Below are positions 43,956 to 51,912 of a DNA stretch of 64,000 nt, piece after piece; the first letter of the stretch is position 1, and each line of letters begins with the position of its first letter. The position numbers were made by a program, and so were the translations under genes. The stretch lies in assembly GCA_043817715.1 (NCBI GenBank), contig JBDRGO010000007.1, positions 1 to 64,000 of the forward strand, in the 5' to 3' direction. The notes below the pieces were generated by a model. The model made no database searches. It was not told where the DNA came from and saw nothing but the letters and a program-made list of their open reading frames with translations. This stretch comes from JAFGBZ01 sp043817715 (GTDB lineage: Archaea > Iainarchaeota > Iainarchaeia > Iainarchaeales > JAFGBZ01).

Positions 43956-45419
43956 ATGGCTTTAAAGGATTTATTGGAAAGCAGGAATGCTAATTTAAAG
44001 AAAATTGAGGAACTTGGATTTAACCCTTATCCATACAAATTCAAGGCAGAAAATTATGCCAAAGACATTAATGAAAAATATGGAAAAATAAAAGAAGGGG
44101 AAATGACTGGAAAAAAAGTTTCTGTTTTTGGAAGAATAATGAGCAACCGCGGAATGGGAAAAATGGCTTTCATGGATTTAATGGATTCAACTGACAGAAT
44201 CCAGATTGTGTTCAGGGAAGATTTATTGAATAAAAATAAATTTGAATTAATGCAGGCAGTTGATTTAGGGGATTTTCTTGGAGTCAAAGGAGAAGTATTC
44301 AAAACCAAAAGAGGCCAGTTAAGCATTTTATGCAATGATTTTGAATTTATGTCAAAAGCAGTAAGACCTTTGCCGGAAAAATGGCATGGGCTGCAGGATT
44401 TGGAAATCCGTTACAGAAAGCGTTCGCTTGACTTAATCATGAACCCTGAAACAAGAAAAGCATTTGAAATGCGTTCAAAAATAATTGATGCAGTAAGGGA
44501 ATTCTTTAAATCAAAAGGATTTTTGGAAGTTGAAATTCCTTTAATTCAGCCTGTTTACGGCGGAGCAAACGCAAAGCCATTCATAACCAAATCAAATGCC
44601 TTGGACCAAAACATGTATCTAAGCATTTCGCCTGAATTATATTTAAAAAAATTAATTGTCGGAGGATATGAAAAGGTTTTCACCATCTGCAAGAATTTCC
44701 GAAATGAAGACATTGATAAAACCCATAATCCAGAATTCACAATGCTTGAATCATATGAAATCAATGCAGATTACAATGATGTAATGGATTTGGTTGAGGA
44801 ATTATTTGAATTCACTGCATTAAAAGTTTTAGGCAAAACAAAAATCAATTATCAGGGAACAGAAATTGAATTAAAGCGCCCGTGGAAAAGGATTCCAATG
44901 AAACAGGCAATAAAGGAATTTGCAGGAATTGATGTTGACAAAAAAACCGACAAGGAACTCTTTGAAAAAATCCTTGCGCATGGAGAGCCATATGACGGCG
45001 CAAAAGAAAGAGGCTGGCTAATTCAGGAACTGTTTGAAAGATACTGCGAAAAGCATTTAATCCAGCCAACCCATGTAATTGACCATCCAAAAGAAACAAC
45101 TCCTTTATGCAAAAAGCACAGGAAAGAAAAAGGATTAATTGAACGAGCTGAATCATTCATTAATTCATGGGAAATGACCAATCTTTACTCTGAATTAAAT
45201 GACCCAATAGTGCAAAAGGAAATGTTTGAACTGCAGGAAAAAATGACTGGTTTGAAGGAAAAACACCCCAAAGACACAGATTTCATTGAAGCAATGGAAT
45301 ACGGCATGCCTCCAACAGGCGGATTAGGAATCGGAATTGACAGAATGGCAATGCTGCTGCTGGACCAACCGACAATAAGGGATGTAATTTTCTTCCCGCA
45401 AATGAGAACAATGAAATAA
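43956..45419 (+). CDS. lysS: lysyl-tRNA synthetase, class II
   Basis: The 487-aa protein has an N-terminal OB-fold for the anticodon (VSVFGRIMSNRGMGKMAFMD) and class II motifs: motif 2 in FTICKNFRNEDIDKTHNPEF and motif 3 in GGLGIGIDRMAMLL. These match bacterial/eukaryal LysRS. Most archaea use the unrelated class I enzyme, so this is probably a transfer. GTGGTTTT precedes ATG 43956. It charges tRNA-Lys in the cytosol. Confidence 0.95.
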   Translation: MALKDLLESRNANLKKIEELGFNPYPYKFKAENYAKDINEKYGKIKEGEMTGKKVSVFGRIMSNRGMGKMAFMDLMDSTDRIQIVFREDLLNKNKFELMQAVDLGDFLGVKGEVFKTKRGQLSILCNDFEFMSKAVRPLPEKWHGLQDLEIRYRKRSLDLIMNPETRKAFEMRSKIIDAVREFFKSKGFLEVEIPLIQPVYGGANAKPFITKSNALDQNMYLSISPELYLKKLIVGGYEKVFTICKNFRNEDIDKTHNPEFTMLESYEINADYNDVMDLVEELFEFTALKVLGKTKINYQGTEIELKRPWKRIPMKQAIKEFAGIDVDKKTDKELFEKILAHGEPYDGAKERGWLIQELFERYCEKHLIQPTHVIDHPKETTPLCKKHRKEKGLIERAESFINSWEMTNLYSELNDPIVQKEMFELQEKMTGLKEKHPKDTDFIEAMEYGMPPTGGLGIGIDRMAMLLLDQPTIRDVIFFPQMRTMK

Positions 45420-45465
45420 ATGAGCCCAAATAGAATTCTGATTCAAAAGAAAACAATATAAATAG

Positions 45466-45478
45466 TTATACAGTATAA
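45466..45478. promoter_or_regulatory. candidate operator of the first toxin-antitoxin pair
   Basis: TTATAC and GTATAA flank a single A between a TATA-like AATATAAATA (near 45455-45463) and ATG 45493. The position fits autorepression by the antitoxin. Confidence 0.4.
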
Positions 45479-45492
45479 TTATTTGTGGTTTT

Positions 45493-45729
45493 ATGTTTGA
45501 ATGTGAGGCAAAATTAAAAACATGGGGCAACAGCATTGGCGTTGTGCTTCCTAAAAAAGAGCTTGAAAAGGAAAATCTTTCTGCTGACAGCAAAGTCAGA
45601 GTGGTTGTTTTTCCTGCAAAAAAGCTTACTGTAGGGGATATTTTTGGAAAGCTTGAAAACTGGAAAAAGCCAGCCAGCAGAATAATGAAAGAAATTGACG
45701 AGGAATTGGACAGCAAATTCTTTAAGTGA
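45493..45729 (+). CDS. AbrB-type antitoxin (VapB-like), pair 1
   Basis: The 78-aa protein starts with a SpoVT/AbrB fold, AKLKTWGNSIGVVLPKKELE, and has a C-terminal acidic tail (MKEIDEELDSKFFK) of the kind that blocks a PIN toxin. The toxin gene follows four bases after its stop. GTGGTTTT lies just before the ATG. The protein is paralogous to the antitoxin at 46168. Confidence 0.85.
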   Translation: MFECEAKLKTWGNSIGVVLPKKELEKENLSADSKVRVVVFPAKKLTVGDIFGKLENWKKPASRIMKEIDEELDSKFFK

Positions 45730-45733
45730 TAAA

Positions 45734-46096
45734 ATGAAATATTTTTTCGATACTTATGCGTTAGTCGAAATTGTTGAAAAAAACCCGAATTATGTAAAAT
45801 TCATAAAAGAAGAAATTGTTACAGGCATTCTTAACATTGGAGAATTTTATTATTCGCTCCTGAAAGATTACGATGAAAGCACTGCGCAAAACTGGCTGAA
45901 GATTTTTGGGCAGACAATAATTCCTTTAAGCACAGACACAGCCATCAATGCAATGAAATTCAAATTCCTAAACAGGAAAAAAAACTTTTCTTTTGTTGAC
46001 TGCTGCAGTTACATGCAAGCAAAAGAAAACAACTTGATTTTCTTAACCGGCGACAAGGAATTCAAAGGAATGCCTAATGTGGAATTCGTGAAATGA
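45734..46096 (+). CDS. PIN-domain toxin (VapC-like), pair 1
   Basis: The chain begins with the PIN motif YFFDTYALVEI (Asp 6), has a middle acidic Glu in NIGEFYYSLL, and the third cluster FSFVDCCSYMQAKENNLIFL and TGDKEFKG. These acids bind Mg for RNA cleavage. ATG 45734 is correct; the frame's earlier Met lies inside the antitoxin gene. Its last residues PNVEFVK equal those of pair 2. Confidence 0.88.
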   Translation: MKYFFDTYALVEIVEKNPNYVKFIKEEIVTGILNIGEFYYSLLKDYDESTAQNWLKIFGQTIIPLSTDTAINAMKFKFLNRKKNFSFVDCCSYMQAKENNLIFLTGDKEFKGMPNVEFVK

Positions 46097-46135
46097 GAAA
46101 AAGAATTCAGATATGCCTATGCAAAGAAATTTAAA

Positions 46136-46155
46136 TATAATTATATCTAATTATA
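46136..46155. promoter_or_regulatory. candidate operator of the second toxin-antitoxin pair
   Basis: TATAATT and AATTATA (arms 7 bp, spacer 6) overlap the TATA region just before the second antitoxin gene. Confidence 0.35.
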
Positions 46156-46167
46156 TTGGTGATTTTT

Positions 46168-46425
46168 TTGGAAGCTGAAGTTGTTGTAAGAAAATGGGGC
46201 AATTCTCTTGGGTTGACTTTGCCTAAAAATCTTGTTGAAACCCAGAAAATAAGGGAAAATGACCGCATATCCATTCAGGTGGAGAAAAATAAGCTGTTAA
46301 GAGTAGGTGACATTTTCGGGCTTGCGAAAGGCTGGAAATTTGACACTCAAAAATTCAAAGACCAGGCAAGGAGGGAGGAACTTGAACGGGAAAGAAAAAT
46401 TTCTGGATTCTTACGCAATCATTGA
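46168..46425 (+). CDS. AbrB-type antitoxin (VapB-like), pair 2
   Basis: The protein has EVVVRKWGNSLGLTLPKNLV, the AbrB fold seen in pair 1, and a charged helical tail. TTG 46168 is taken as start because GGTGAT ends five bases before it. It overlaps the toxin gene by 44 bases, so the two are co-translated. Confidence 0.8.
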   Translation: MEAEVVVRKWGNSLGLTLPKNLVETQKIRENDRISIQVEKNKLLRVGDIFGLAKGWKFDTQKFKDQARREELERERKISGFLRNH

Positions 46426-46753
46426 AATAATCAAGGAAAACCAGAATTACAAACCATTTAAGGAAGCAGTTGCAGTAACAGGCAAAGCCAACTTGATTGA
46501 AGTCGCGTACAGTCTGCTTCAGGATTTCCAAAAAGAAACCGCATTAATTATATTGGGTTCCCTGAAAATCAAAACCCTTGAAATAGAGGACAACCAGATA
46601 ACAAAAATCGCTGTTTTCAAAAAAGAACACGCCAAAAAAAAATTCTCTTACATTGACTGCATAGGTTATATCCTGGCAAAAGAAAACGGAATAGCTTTCG
46701 TCACAGGCGACAAGGAATTTGAAGGAATGCCTAATGTGGAATTCGTGAAATGA
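46382..46753 (+). CDS. PIN-domain toxin (VapC-like), pair 2
   Basis: From TTG 46382, with GGAGG seven bases upstream inside the antitoxin gene, the protein begins with EKFLDSYAIIEII (catalytic Asp) and ends with FSYIDCIGYILAKENGIAFV and TGDKEFEGMPNVEFVK. The last part is almost identical to pair 1, at DNA level too, pointing to a recent tandem duplication. Cleaves RNA if active. Confidence 0.82.
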   Translation: MNGKEKFLDSYAIIEIIKENQNYKPFKEAVAVTGKANLIEVAYSLLQDFQKETALIILGSLKIKTLEIEDNQITKIAVFKKEHAKKKFSYIDCIGYILAKENGIAFVTGDKEFEGMPNVEFVK

Positions 46754-46847
46754 GAAAAGATATTTTTGTATAAATGAGAAAAATAAAAAAAGGAATTTAT
46801 AACAGATTGCATGAATGAAAATTTGAAAAACCTTAAAGGAAACTCAA

Positions 46848-47576
46848 ATGAAAACTGAAACGCTTGAAGTAAACGGCTTGAAATATGCTGTTAAAATTCA
46901 TTATGAAAAAAGAAATAATTCCACCGGAAGCATTGGAAAAAACACAGTCAATATCCGCATTCCTTCAGGATTAAGCCGGGAAGAATGCTTCAGGGAATTA
47001 ATTAAAATGAAAGCGTGGGCAAGAAACAAAATCCAGGAAAACCCGTCAAAGTTTAAGCCGGAAATTCAAAAAGAATACAATGACGGAGATAACTTAAAAG
47101 TTGGAAATGAAGAATACAAACTCAGAATTGAATTAAAGGAAAAGCAAAGCAGTTCCGGCCGAATCAAAGAAGGCATTATTCATCTGACAATTTCCTCTAA
47201 TTTATCAAAACAAATGCAAAACAGGCATATTTCAACCCTTTTAAGCAGGTGCATTGCGGAAAAAAGGCTTCCTCATCTTAAAGAAAAAATCAGTGAATTA
47301 AACAAAAAGCATTTCAATCAAAAAATAAACAAAATTTTCTTCAAACACAATAAATCAAACTGGGGCAGCTGCTCAAAAGCAGGCAATATCAATATTTCAA
47401 CAAAATTATTGTTTGCTCCGGAAGAGATACTGGAATATGTGTGCGTTCATGAATTGGCTCATCTCATTGAACAAAACCATTCCTCCCAATTCTGGGAATT
47501 AATTGAAAAAGCAATGCCTGATTACCGGGAAAAAATAAACTGGTTTAAAGAAAACAAGGAAATATGTGGTTTCTAA
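46848..47576 (+). CDS. YgjP-like (DUF45) metal-dependent hydrolase
   Basis: The zinc motif HELAH is at about residues 201-205 in YVCVHELAHLIEQNHSSQFW; the third ligand is the His of NHSSQFW. NKSNWGSCSKAGNINISTKL is the family signature upstream of it. Members are related to minigluzincin peptidases and are often near restriction or repair genes. Its TAA shares one base with the start of the kinase-like gene (TAATG), so the two are coupled. Substrate unknown. Confidence 0.88.
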   Translation: MKTETLEVNGLKYAVKIHYEKRNNSTGSIGKNTVNIRIPSGLSREECFRELIKMKAWARNKIQENPSKFKPEIQKEYNDGDNLKVGNEEYKLRIELKEKQSSSGRIKEGIIHLTISSNLSKQMQNRHISTLLSRCIAEKRLPHLKEKISELNKKHFNQKINKIFFKHNKSNWGSCSKAGNINISTKLLFAPEEILEYVCVHELAHLIEQNHSSQFWELIEKAMPDYREKINWFKENKEICGF

Positions 47577-48187
47577 TGAATTCAACTGAAGAAAACAAAT
47601 TAACTAAATCAACAATCCTAAAATTAAACAACAAAAAATTCTCTTTAATTGAAGAATTCTCACACGGGCACGCATCACAGATTTTTCTTGTAAAGGATTC
47701 AAAAGGAAAAATTTTCAAATTAAAGAAAGAAAAAGCGAAATCAACTCGAATTAATATGGTACAAAAAGAAGCTTCAAATTTAAAAAAAGCAAATTCAATC
47801 GGAGTTGGACCAAAATTAATTGATTTCAATGAATCAGAACACTGGGTTTTAATGGAATTCATTAAAGGAAAATTATTTTGTGATTTTATTTCAAATGAGC
47901 CGTCAAAAAAAGAATTATTAAAAGTATTAAACGCACTTTTTCAACAAGCAAAAAAATTAGATGAAATTGATTTAGATCACGGACAATTAGCAGGACGCGG
48001 AGCCAACATATTGGTTACTCCGCAATTGAAACCCGTAATAATTGATTTTGAAAAAGCTTCTCAAAAAAGAAAACCGCATAATCTGAATGTGTTAAAATCA
48101 ATGCTTTTTATCAGGAACTCTGAAATGGGAATAACTGTTAGAAGTATTTTAGGGGAAAAGGAATTAGAGAAATTATCTAAATTTTGA
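47576..48187 (+). CDS. protein-kinase-like protein (RIO/Bud32-related fold)
   Basis: The 203-aa protein has a short kinase layout: Gly-rich loop SHGHASQIFLVKDSKG, Lys in IFKLKKEKA, catalytic-loop-like DHGQLAGRGANIL and DFG-like IIDFEKAS. DFG is changed to DFE and the HxD to HGQL, so it is an atypical kinase of the archaeal Ser/Thr group, close to the RIO/Kae1-associated type. It starts one base inside the stop of the YgjP-like gene, so both may act together. ATG 47576 is used; ATG 47564 would lie inside the upstream gene. Confidence 0.72.
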   Translation: MNSTEENKLTKSTILKLNNKKFSLIEEFSHGHASQIFLVKDSKGKIFKLKKEKAKSTRINMVQKEASNLKKANSIGVGPKLIDFNESEHWVLMEFIKGKLFCDFISNEPSKKELLKVLNALFQQAKKLDEIDLDHGQLAGRGANILVTPQLKPVIIDFEKASQKRKPHNLNVLKSMLFIRNSEMGITVRSILGEKELEKLSKF

Positions 48188-48221
48188 ATTAATAAAAACA
48201 AATTTAGTAAAAAAATTAATT

Positions 48222-48449
48222 TTATTTTTCTTTTAATTCATTTAATCTGTTCATAATTTTTAAAAATCTTTTTCTCTTTTCTCTTCTGACTTCAGACACA
48301 ACTACAGGGTGATTAAGCTCACGCATTAACAGCAACCTTTCGGAATTTAAATTCTCAATTTCTTCCTTTTGTTTAATCTTTTTTCCTATTACTGGCAATA
48401 GTTTTCCAATTCTTAAAAAAAATCTTTTAATCCGCATATGCATTTTCAC
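48222..48449 (-). CDS. small basic coiled-coil protein, 75 aa
   Basis: The 75-aa protein is strongly basic and helical (RIKRFFLRIGKLLPVIGKK, then a Glu/Leu-rich half RREKRKRFLKIMNRLNELKE). No family is recognised. It is adjacent to the membrane gene at 48468 on the same strand (18-bp gap). Confidence 0.5.
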   Translation of the reverse strand: MKMHMRIKRFFLRIGKLLPVIGKKIKQKEEIENLNSERLLLMRELNHPVVVSEVRREKRKRFLKIMNRLNELKEK

Positions 48450-48467
48450 TAATAAGAAAAATTTATT

Positions 48468-49502
48468 TTATGTTTTGAATACTTTTTTATACGCCGGCTC
48501 AAACTGCCATTCCTTGTATTTAATGTAAACAAATTTAATTATTGGAAGAGCCAATGCATAAAGCAATGCCCATAAAACAACTGAAACAAATAATGCCAGA
48601 ACCAGGTTTGTCAGGAACAAAGAAAAAATTGAATCAGAGGAATGGGAAGCAACTGCCTTAAGCGATTCATTCTGCTGAAAACTAAATAAAAGAAATGAAG
48701 TAATTAATCCAAAAATTAAAAACAAAATCTGCAATGGCTTCATAATCCAGTGCTTGTTAATGTTTCTGAACGGGCATATTTCTTCAATTAACCTGAATTC
48801 CTTCCGGGAAATTTCCTTTTGTTTCCTGATTAATTCAATTGAAGTTATCTGGTACTGCAAACAGGCTTTCACAACATCCTCAGAATAATCCCATTTTTTC
48901 AGAATTACCCCCAGTGTTTCTTCATTAACTGAATTAGGGTATTCCTCTAAAACCCTAAGCAAATCCTTTTTATTCAAATCAATTGATAAAAATTCATTTA
49001 CTGCATATTCATCCAAATGCTGCTGTGTTAAAATTGTGTCAAGCATTCTTACTGAAAGCCATTTCTTGCCCTTAAGGAATTTCAATAAATCAAGCAAGTC
49101 ATTTCCGACAACATTGAACCTGCTTAATGTATGAATAATGCTTAATGAAGTGGATTTATCCATTTCACTGAAAGTTTTTTCCCTTCGGAATGCCCTGAAA
49201 ATTTTTCCCCAATTGTCAATAAAAATATCAATGAAAACAAGAACGCTTAAAACAGAAATTATTGCAATGAAAACAAATTTCTGGATATCCCCGCTAAGCC
49301 ATAAAACAAGGACAAATAAAATCATTAGAAACCCGCTCCAGGCATTATCTGAAATTCTAATGTAACGCGTTGCAAGTGATTTCAGCAAAGAAGCGGTTGT
49401 TTCAAGAAAAGCAAAAAACTGCGTGATTGGCTTTTTATCAACCGGCTTGCAGGACAAATCACAATCAGGCCCAAAAATCCCTTTGTTTTCTTCTGAAACC
49501 AT
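48468..49502 (-). CDS. four-helix membrane protein, unknown
   Basis: The 344-aa protein has two transmembrane helices near residues 55-95 (GFLMILFVLVLWLSG, FVFIAIISVLSVLVFID), a soluble helical middle of about 150 aa (SLSIIHTLSRFNVVGNDLLD), and two more helices near the C-terminus (ILFLIFGLITSFLLF, LVLALFVSVVLWALLYALA). No recognisable family. The soluble middle could lie in the cytosol between helix pairs. The following small gene may be cotranscribed. Confidence 0.6.
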   Translation of the reverse strand: MVSEENKGIFGPDCDLSCKPVDKKPITQFFAFLETTASLLKSLATRYIRISDNAWSGFLMILFVLVLWLSGDIQKFVFIAIISVLSVLVFIDIFIDNWGKIFRAFRREKTFSEMDKSTSLSIIHTLSRFNVVGNDLLDLLKFLKGKKWLSVRMLDTILTQQHLDEYAVNEFLSIDLNKKDLLRVLEEYPNSVNEETLGVILKKWDYSEDVVKACLQYQITSIELIRKQKEISRKEFRLIEEICPFRNINKHWIMKPLQILFLIFGLITSFLLFSFQQNESLKAVASHSSDSIFSLFLTNLVLALFVSVVLWALLYALALPIIKFVYIKYKEWQFEPAYKKVFKT

Positions 49503-49558
49503 GCAAAAATAAGGGAAAACTAATTAAAAAAACTTTTTATTTTAGGAAAAGAAACGCG

Positions 49559-49603
49559 ATTCAAGCAAAAGCTTGAATGCGCCCTTCAAAGCTCTGCTTT
49601 GAA
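49559..49603. repeat. two adjacent hairpins
   Basis: ATTCAAGC/GCTTGAAT over AAAA (49559-49578) and TTCAAAG/CTTTGAA over CTCTG (49585-49603) stand next to each other in a gap between a membrane gene and a small gene. The twin-hairpin design is like the TTTAAA family, but the sequence differs. Confidence 0.6.
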
Positions 49604-49658
49604 TAGGAAGCTTGCAAAAAATACCTAAAAAAAGCGTAATTGGAGAAAAAAAGAAAAT

Positions 49659-49772
49659 TCATTTATGCTTTGCCCTTGTTTTTTTCTGTGCAATAGCCCT
49701 GTTTCCTGAATTGATTTTTTCCTTTAATACTTCTGCCTTTGAATCCATTGGATTCTGTTTTTTTCCAGCCAA
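49659..49772 (-). CDS. small basic protein, 37 aa
   Basis: A short frame (TTG start, GTGAT just before it) encodes AGKKQNPMDSKAEVLKEK, then INSGNRAIAQKKTRAKHK. Composition is highly basic. It follows the 49784-50050 gene after 11 bases. It is below usual annotation limits; ribosome profiling or conservation would decide. Confidence 0.45.
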   Translation of the reverse strand: MAGKKQNPMDSKAEVLKEKINSGNRAIAQKKTRAKHK

Positions 49773-49783
49773 ATAAATCACTT

Positions 49784-50050
49784 TTAATTCAATTTGTTCT
49801 GAACCGCGTCAATTTTTTCCCGCAGTTTTGCTTTTTTGTCCCATAAAGAACTTTTGGTTTTTTCACACAGGTCAATTCCTTCATGGGTTTCAGGAGTCAC
49901 TAAATTAAGATAAGTTATCTTTCTGCCTGCTGCCTCGTTTTTCTTTCTTAATGAAGCCAATTTTTTCTCCAATAATTTCCGTCTTATTCTGCTTTGCTTC
50001 CATCTGCTTTTTAAGTTCCTGAAAAAACCCATAACCAGCACTAAATTCAT
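49784..50050 (-). CDS. small coiled-coil protein, 88 aa
   Basis: The basic, helical protein starts MNLVLVMGFFRNLKSRWKQS. Its ATG overlaps the stop of the histone-fold gene by four bases (ATGA), which indicates translational coupling with that gene and supports the start chosen. Heptads such as LRKKNEAAGRK and LREKIDAVQNKL suggest dimerisation. Function unknown, perhaps a chromatin partner (inference). Confidence 0.6.
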   Translation of the reverse strand: MNLVLVMGFFRNLKSRWKQSRIRRKLLEKKLASLRKKNEAAGRKITYLNLVTPETHEGIDLCEKTKSSLWDKKAKLREKIDAVQNKLN

Positions 50051-50439
50051 TTCACGAATTTTCTGTCAACTTCAAGGATTAATACATCACATGCTGCTTT
50101 AATTGATTCCAATTGCTTGATGATTCTTTCTTTTTCTTTTTCAATATCCTGAATGTTTTCATATGGTTCAATTGCTTCCCTTAGCATTGATGAATCAACA
50201 TAAGAGTATGGATGCGAATCCATTTTTTTTGAAATTCTTTCAACCATTTTTCCCAGCCATAAATTCATCTGGTTCTTAACTGTTCCTTTAATTTGTTTTC
50301 CTTTAGTTAAATGGCTTCTCAGCATATTAACAACAGTTGCTTTAGGGAAAGGCAATTTATCTTCTGGTAAATCCTCTTCATCCTCTTCAATCATTTCCTG
50401 TGTTTCTACCTTTTCTTCCTCTAATTTTCCTTTAACCAT
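50047..50439 (-). CDS. histone-fold protein with acidic tail
   Basis: Residues about 28-93 of this 130-aa protein follow the archaeal histone pattern: LPFPKATVVNMLRSHL resembles helix 1 (LPxAxVxRIxR), a long helix 2 (KQIKGTVKNQMNLWLGKM) and loop 2 plus helix 3 (YSYVDSSMLREAIEPY) correspond to the TVxxxDVxxAI segment. Usual archaeal histones are 65-70 aa and have no tails; this one has an N-terminal 25-aa acidic stretch (EEDEEDLPEDK) and a C-terminal helical extension with LILEVDRKFVK. The basic loop-1 residues are partly kept (TKGKQIKG). DNA wrapping may be altered by the acidic tail. Confidence 0.65.
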   Translation of the reverse strand: MVKGKLEEEKVETQEMIEEDEEDLPEDKLPFPKATVVNMLRSHLTKGKQIKGTVKNQMNLWLGKMVERISKKMDSHPYSYVDSSMLREAIEPYENIQDIEKEKERIIKQLESIKAACDVLILEVDRKFVK

Positions 50440-50520
50440 AAATTCACCTCAAAAATAAACGCATTACAGTAATACAAATTAGTATACAAATATTTAAAAA
50501 TGAAAGAATTAAAAGGCTAA

Positions 50521-51216
50521 GTGACAAAAATATGTCAGATGAATTCAAATAATTTAAGGTTTTTAGCCCCCATAACAGGGCTGTTTGTAGCAGTATTAAT
50601 TATTTCAAACATTGTTTCAACCAAAATCGTTGATTTGGGTTTGCTGGTTTTTGACGGGGGAACACTGTTATTTCCTTTAAGTTATATTTTTGGAGATATT
50701 TTAACTGAAGTTTATGGTTACAAAAAATCAAGGCAGGTAATCTGGACAGGATTTATTGCATTAATTATGATGAGTGTTACTTTCTGGTTAATTGGACTGC
50801 TTCCAGCAGCAAGTGATTGGTTAAATCAGGAAGCATATGATTTGATTTTAGGAATAATGCCAAGAATTGTGTTAGGTTCAATTATTGCTTATTTTGCAGG
50901 AGAATTTTCCAACAGCTTTGTTTTGGCTAAAATGAAAATTTGGAGCAAAGGAAAACATTTATGGCAAAGAACAATCGGCTCAACTTTAATAGGAGAAGGA
51001 ATTGATTCTGTTTTATTTGTTTTAATTGCTTTCCTTGGAGTACTGCCGAATGAATTGCTAATAATGGTTATGGTTTCAAATTATGTTTTCAAGGTTGGAA
51101 TTGAAGTAATGTTAACCCCAATAACTTATTTGGTTGTTGGTTTCTTAAAGAAAAAAGAACAAGTAGATGTCTACGATTATAAAACTGATTTTAATCCATT
51201 TAAAGCAGAATTTTAA
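50521..51216 (+). CDS. queuosine-precursor transporter (YhhQ/VUT family)
   Basis: About six transmembrane helices and the signature FPLSYIFGDILTEVYGYKKS identify this family, and the tail YDYKTDFNPF is typical of YhhQ proteins that import queuosine precursors, which in archaea could feed archaeosine (G+) synthesis. The start is uncertain: GTG 50521 lies 27 bases behind a TATA-like TATTTAAA, while ATG 50539 gives NSNNLRFLAPITGLFVAVL. It has no close operon partner. Confidence 0.8.
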   Translation: MTKICQMNSNNLRFLAPITGLFVAVLIISNIVSTKIVDLGLLVFDGGTLLFPLSYIFGDILTEVYGYKKSRQVIWTGFIALIMMSVTFWLIGLLPAASDWLNQEAYDLILGIMPRIVLGSIIAYFAGEFSNSFVLAKMKIWSKGKHLWQRTIGSTLIGEGIDSVLFVLIAFLGVLPNELLIMVMVSNYVFKVGIEVMLTPITYLVVGFLKKKEQVDVYDYKTDFNPFKAEF

Positions 51217-51319
51217 TAATTTTCATAAAAAGCAGGGGTTTAATTCTTTTCCTTTCATTAATTTTTCTGCGGTTAATGAAGAAACTGACGATGACGCCGA
51301 GGTTATTCAACCAATGATG

Positions 51320-51625
51320 AGTGATGGGCAGGCTGAAACCGCAATTGATAATTAATTAAGCACTGTTGAGCGAAGTGAAACAGTGCAACGCCCGCCAGCC
51401 GGCGTGACGGCTGTGATGGGCAGGCTGAAACCGCATAACTGCCACTGTTAGTTGGCACCAGCGTACTTTTCGCTCTTGGGCTCAAGAGTGCCTTAATGTA
51501 CGCTTGCGTACTCCGCCCGCTAGCCAACATGATGGCTGTAATGGGCAGGCTAAAACCACAAGCTAATTAAGCACTGCTGAAAGCAGTGCACACGTGCCAA
51601 CGGAGTGAGCCGTTGAACTGAAACC
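51320..51625. repeat. GC-richer array of repeat units related to the tRNA-Ser intron
   Basis: Three copies of GATGGGCAGGCTGAAACC or a one-base to two-base variant lie at 51323-51340, 51415-51432 and 51540-51557. Between them are hairpins. GCACTGTT/AACAGTGC at 51360-51386 read on the minus strand shares GCACTGTTTC and GCTCAACAG with intron bases 10610-10634. CAACGG/CCGTTG with a 6-nt loop and GGCAC behind it, on the minus strand at 51615-51594, matches intron 10584-10605. A plus-strand copy (GTTGGCACC, then TTTCGCT and GGCTCAA) lies at about 51451-51486. A related GGCAGGCTGAAACC recurs at 52317-52330. It precedes a toxin-antitoxin pair. Confidence 0.7.
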
Positions 51626-51645
51626 ACTATATTTAAATATGTGTT

Positions 51646-51666
51646 ATCACATAATAATTATGTGAT
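51646..51666. promoter_or_regulatory. 21-bp perfect palindromic operator, third toxin-antitoxin pair
   Basis: Ten-base arms ATCACATAAT and ATTATGTGAT flank one A, between a TATA-like TATATTTAAATATG (about 51629-51642) and ATG 51670. Ribbon-helix-helix antitoxins bind such sites; autorepression is expected. The palindrome's end also supplies the GTGAT ribosome site. Confidence 0.65.
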
Positions 51667-51669
51667 TTT

Positions 51670-51912
51670 ATGCCTAATATTACTTTATCAGCAACTGATG
51701 AAATGAAGGAAAGAATGGGTCGGCATCCTGAAGTGCGTTGGTCTAATGCAGTTCGCATAATTATTGAAAAGAAATTAAATGATTTTGAAAAGGCCGAACG
51801 TTTAGCTAATAAAATCAATCTTTCAGAGAAAGATGTTGAATTTATTTCAGATAAAGTTGAGAAGGACATGGCTAAACATGCAAAGGAGCTTTTGAATGAG
51901 GGTTACAGTTGA
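51670..51912 (+). CDS. ribbon-helix-helix-type antitoxin (VapB-like), pair 3
   Basis: The 80-aa protein starts with a beta strand and helix layout (PNITLSATDEMKERMGRHPE, RWSNAVRIIIEKKL) of ribbon-helix-helix antitoxins, followed by an amphipathic helical tail for toxin binding. It overlaps the toxin gene by 17 bases. It differs from the AbrB-type antitoxins at 45.5 and 46.2 kb. The perfect palindrome in front is its probable target. Confidence 0.8.
   Translation: MPNITLSATDEMKERMGRHPEVRWSNAVRIIIEKKLNDFEKAERLANKINLSEKDVEFISDKVEKDMAKHAKELLNEGYS

Noticed and set aside
51167..51355. 62-aa ORF at the end of the YhhQ gene
   Set aside because: It overlaps the conserved C-terminus of the transporter and runs into the repeat array; no ribosome site.
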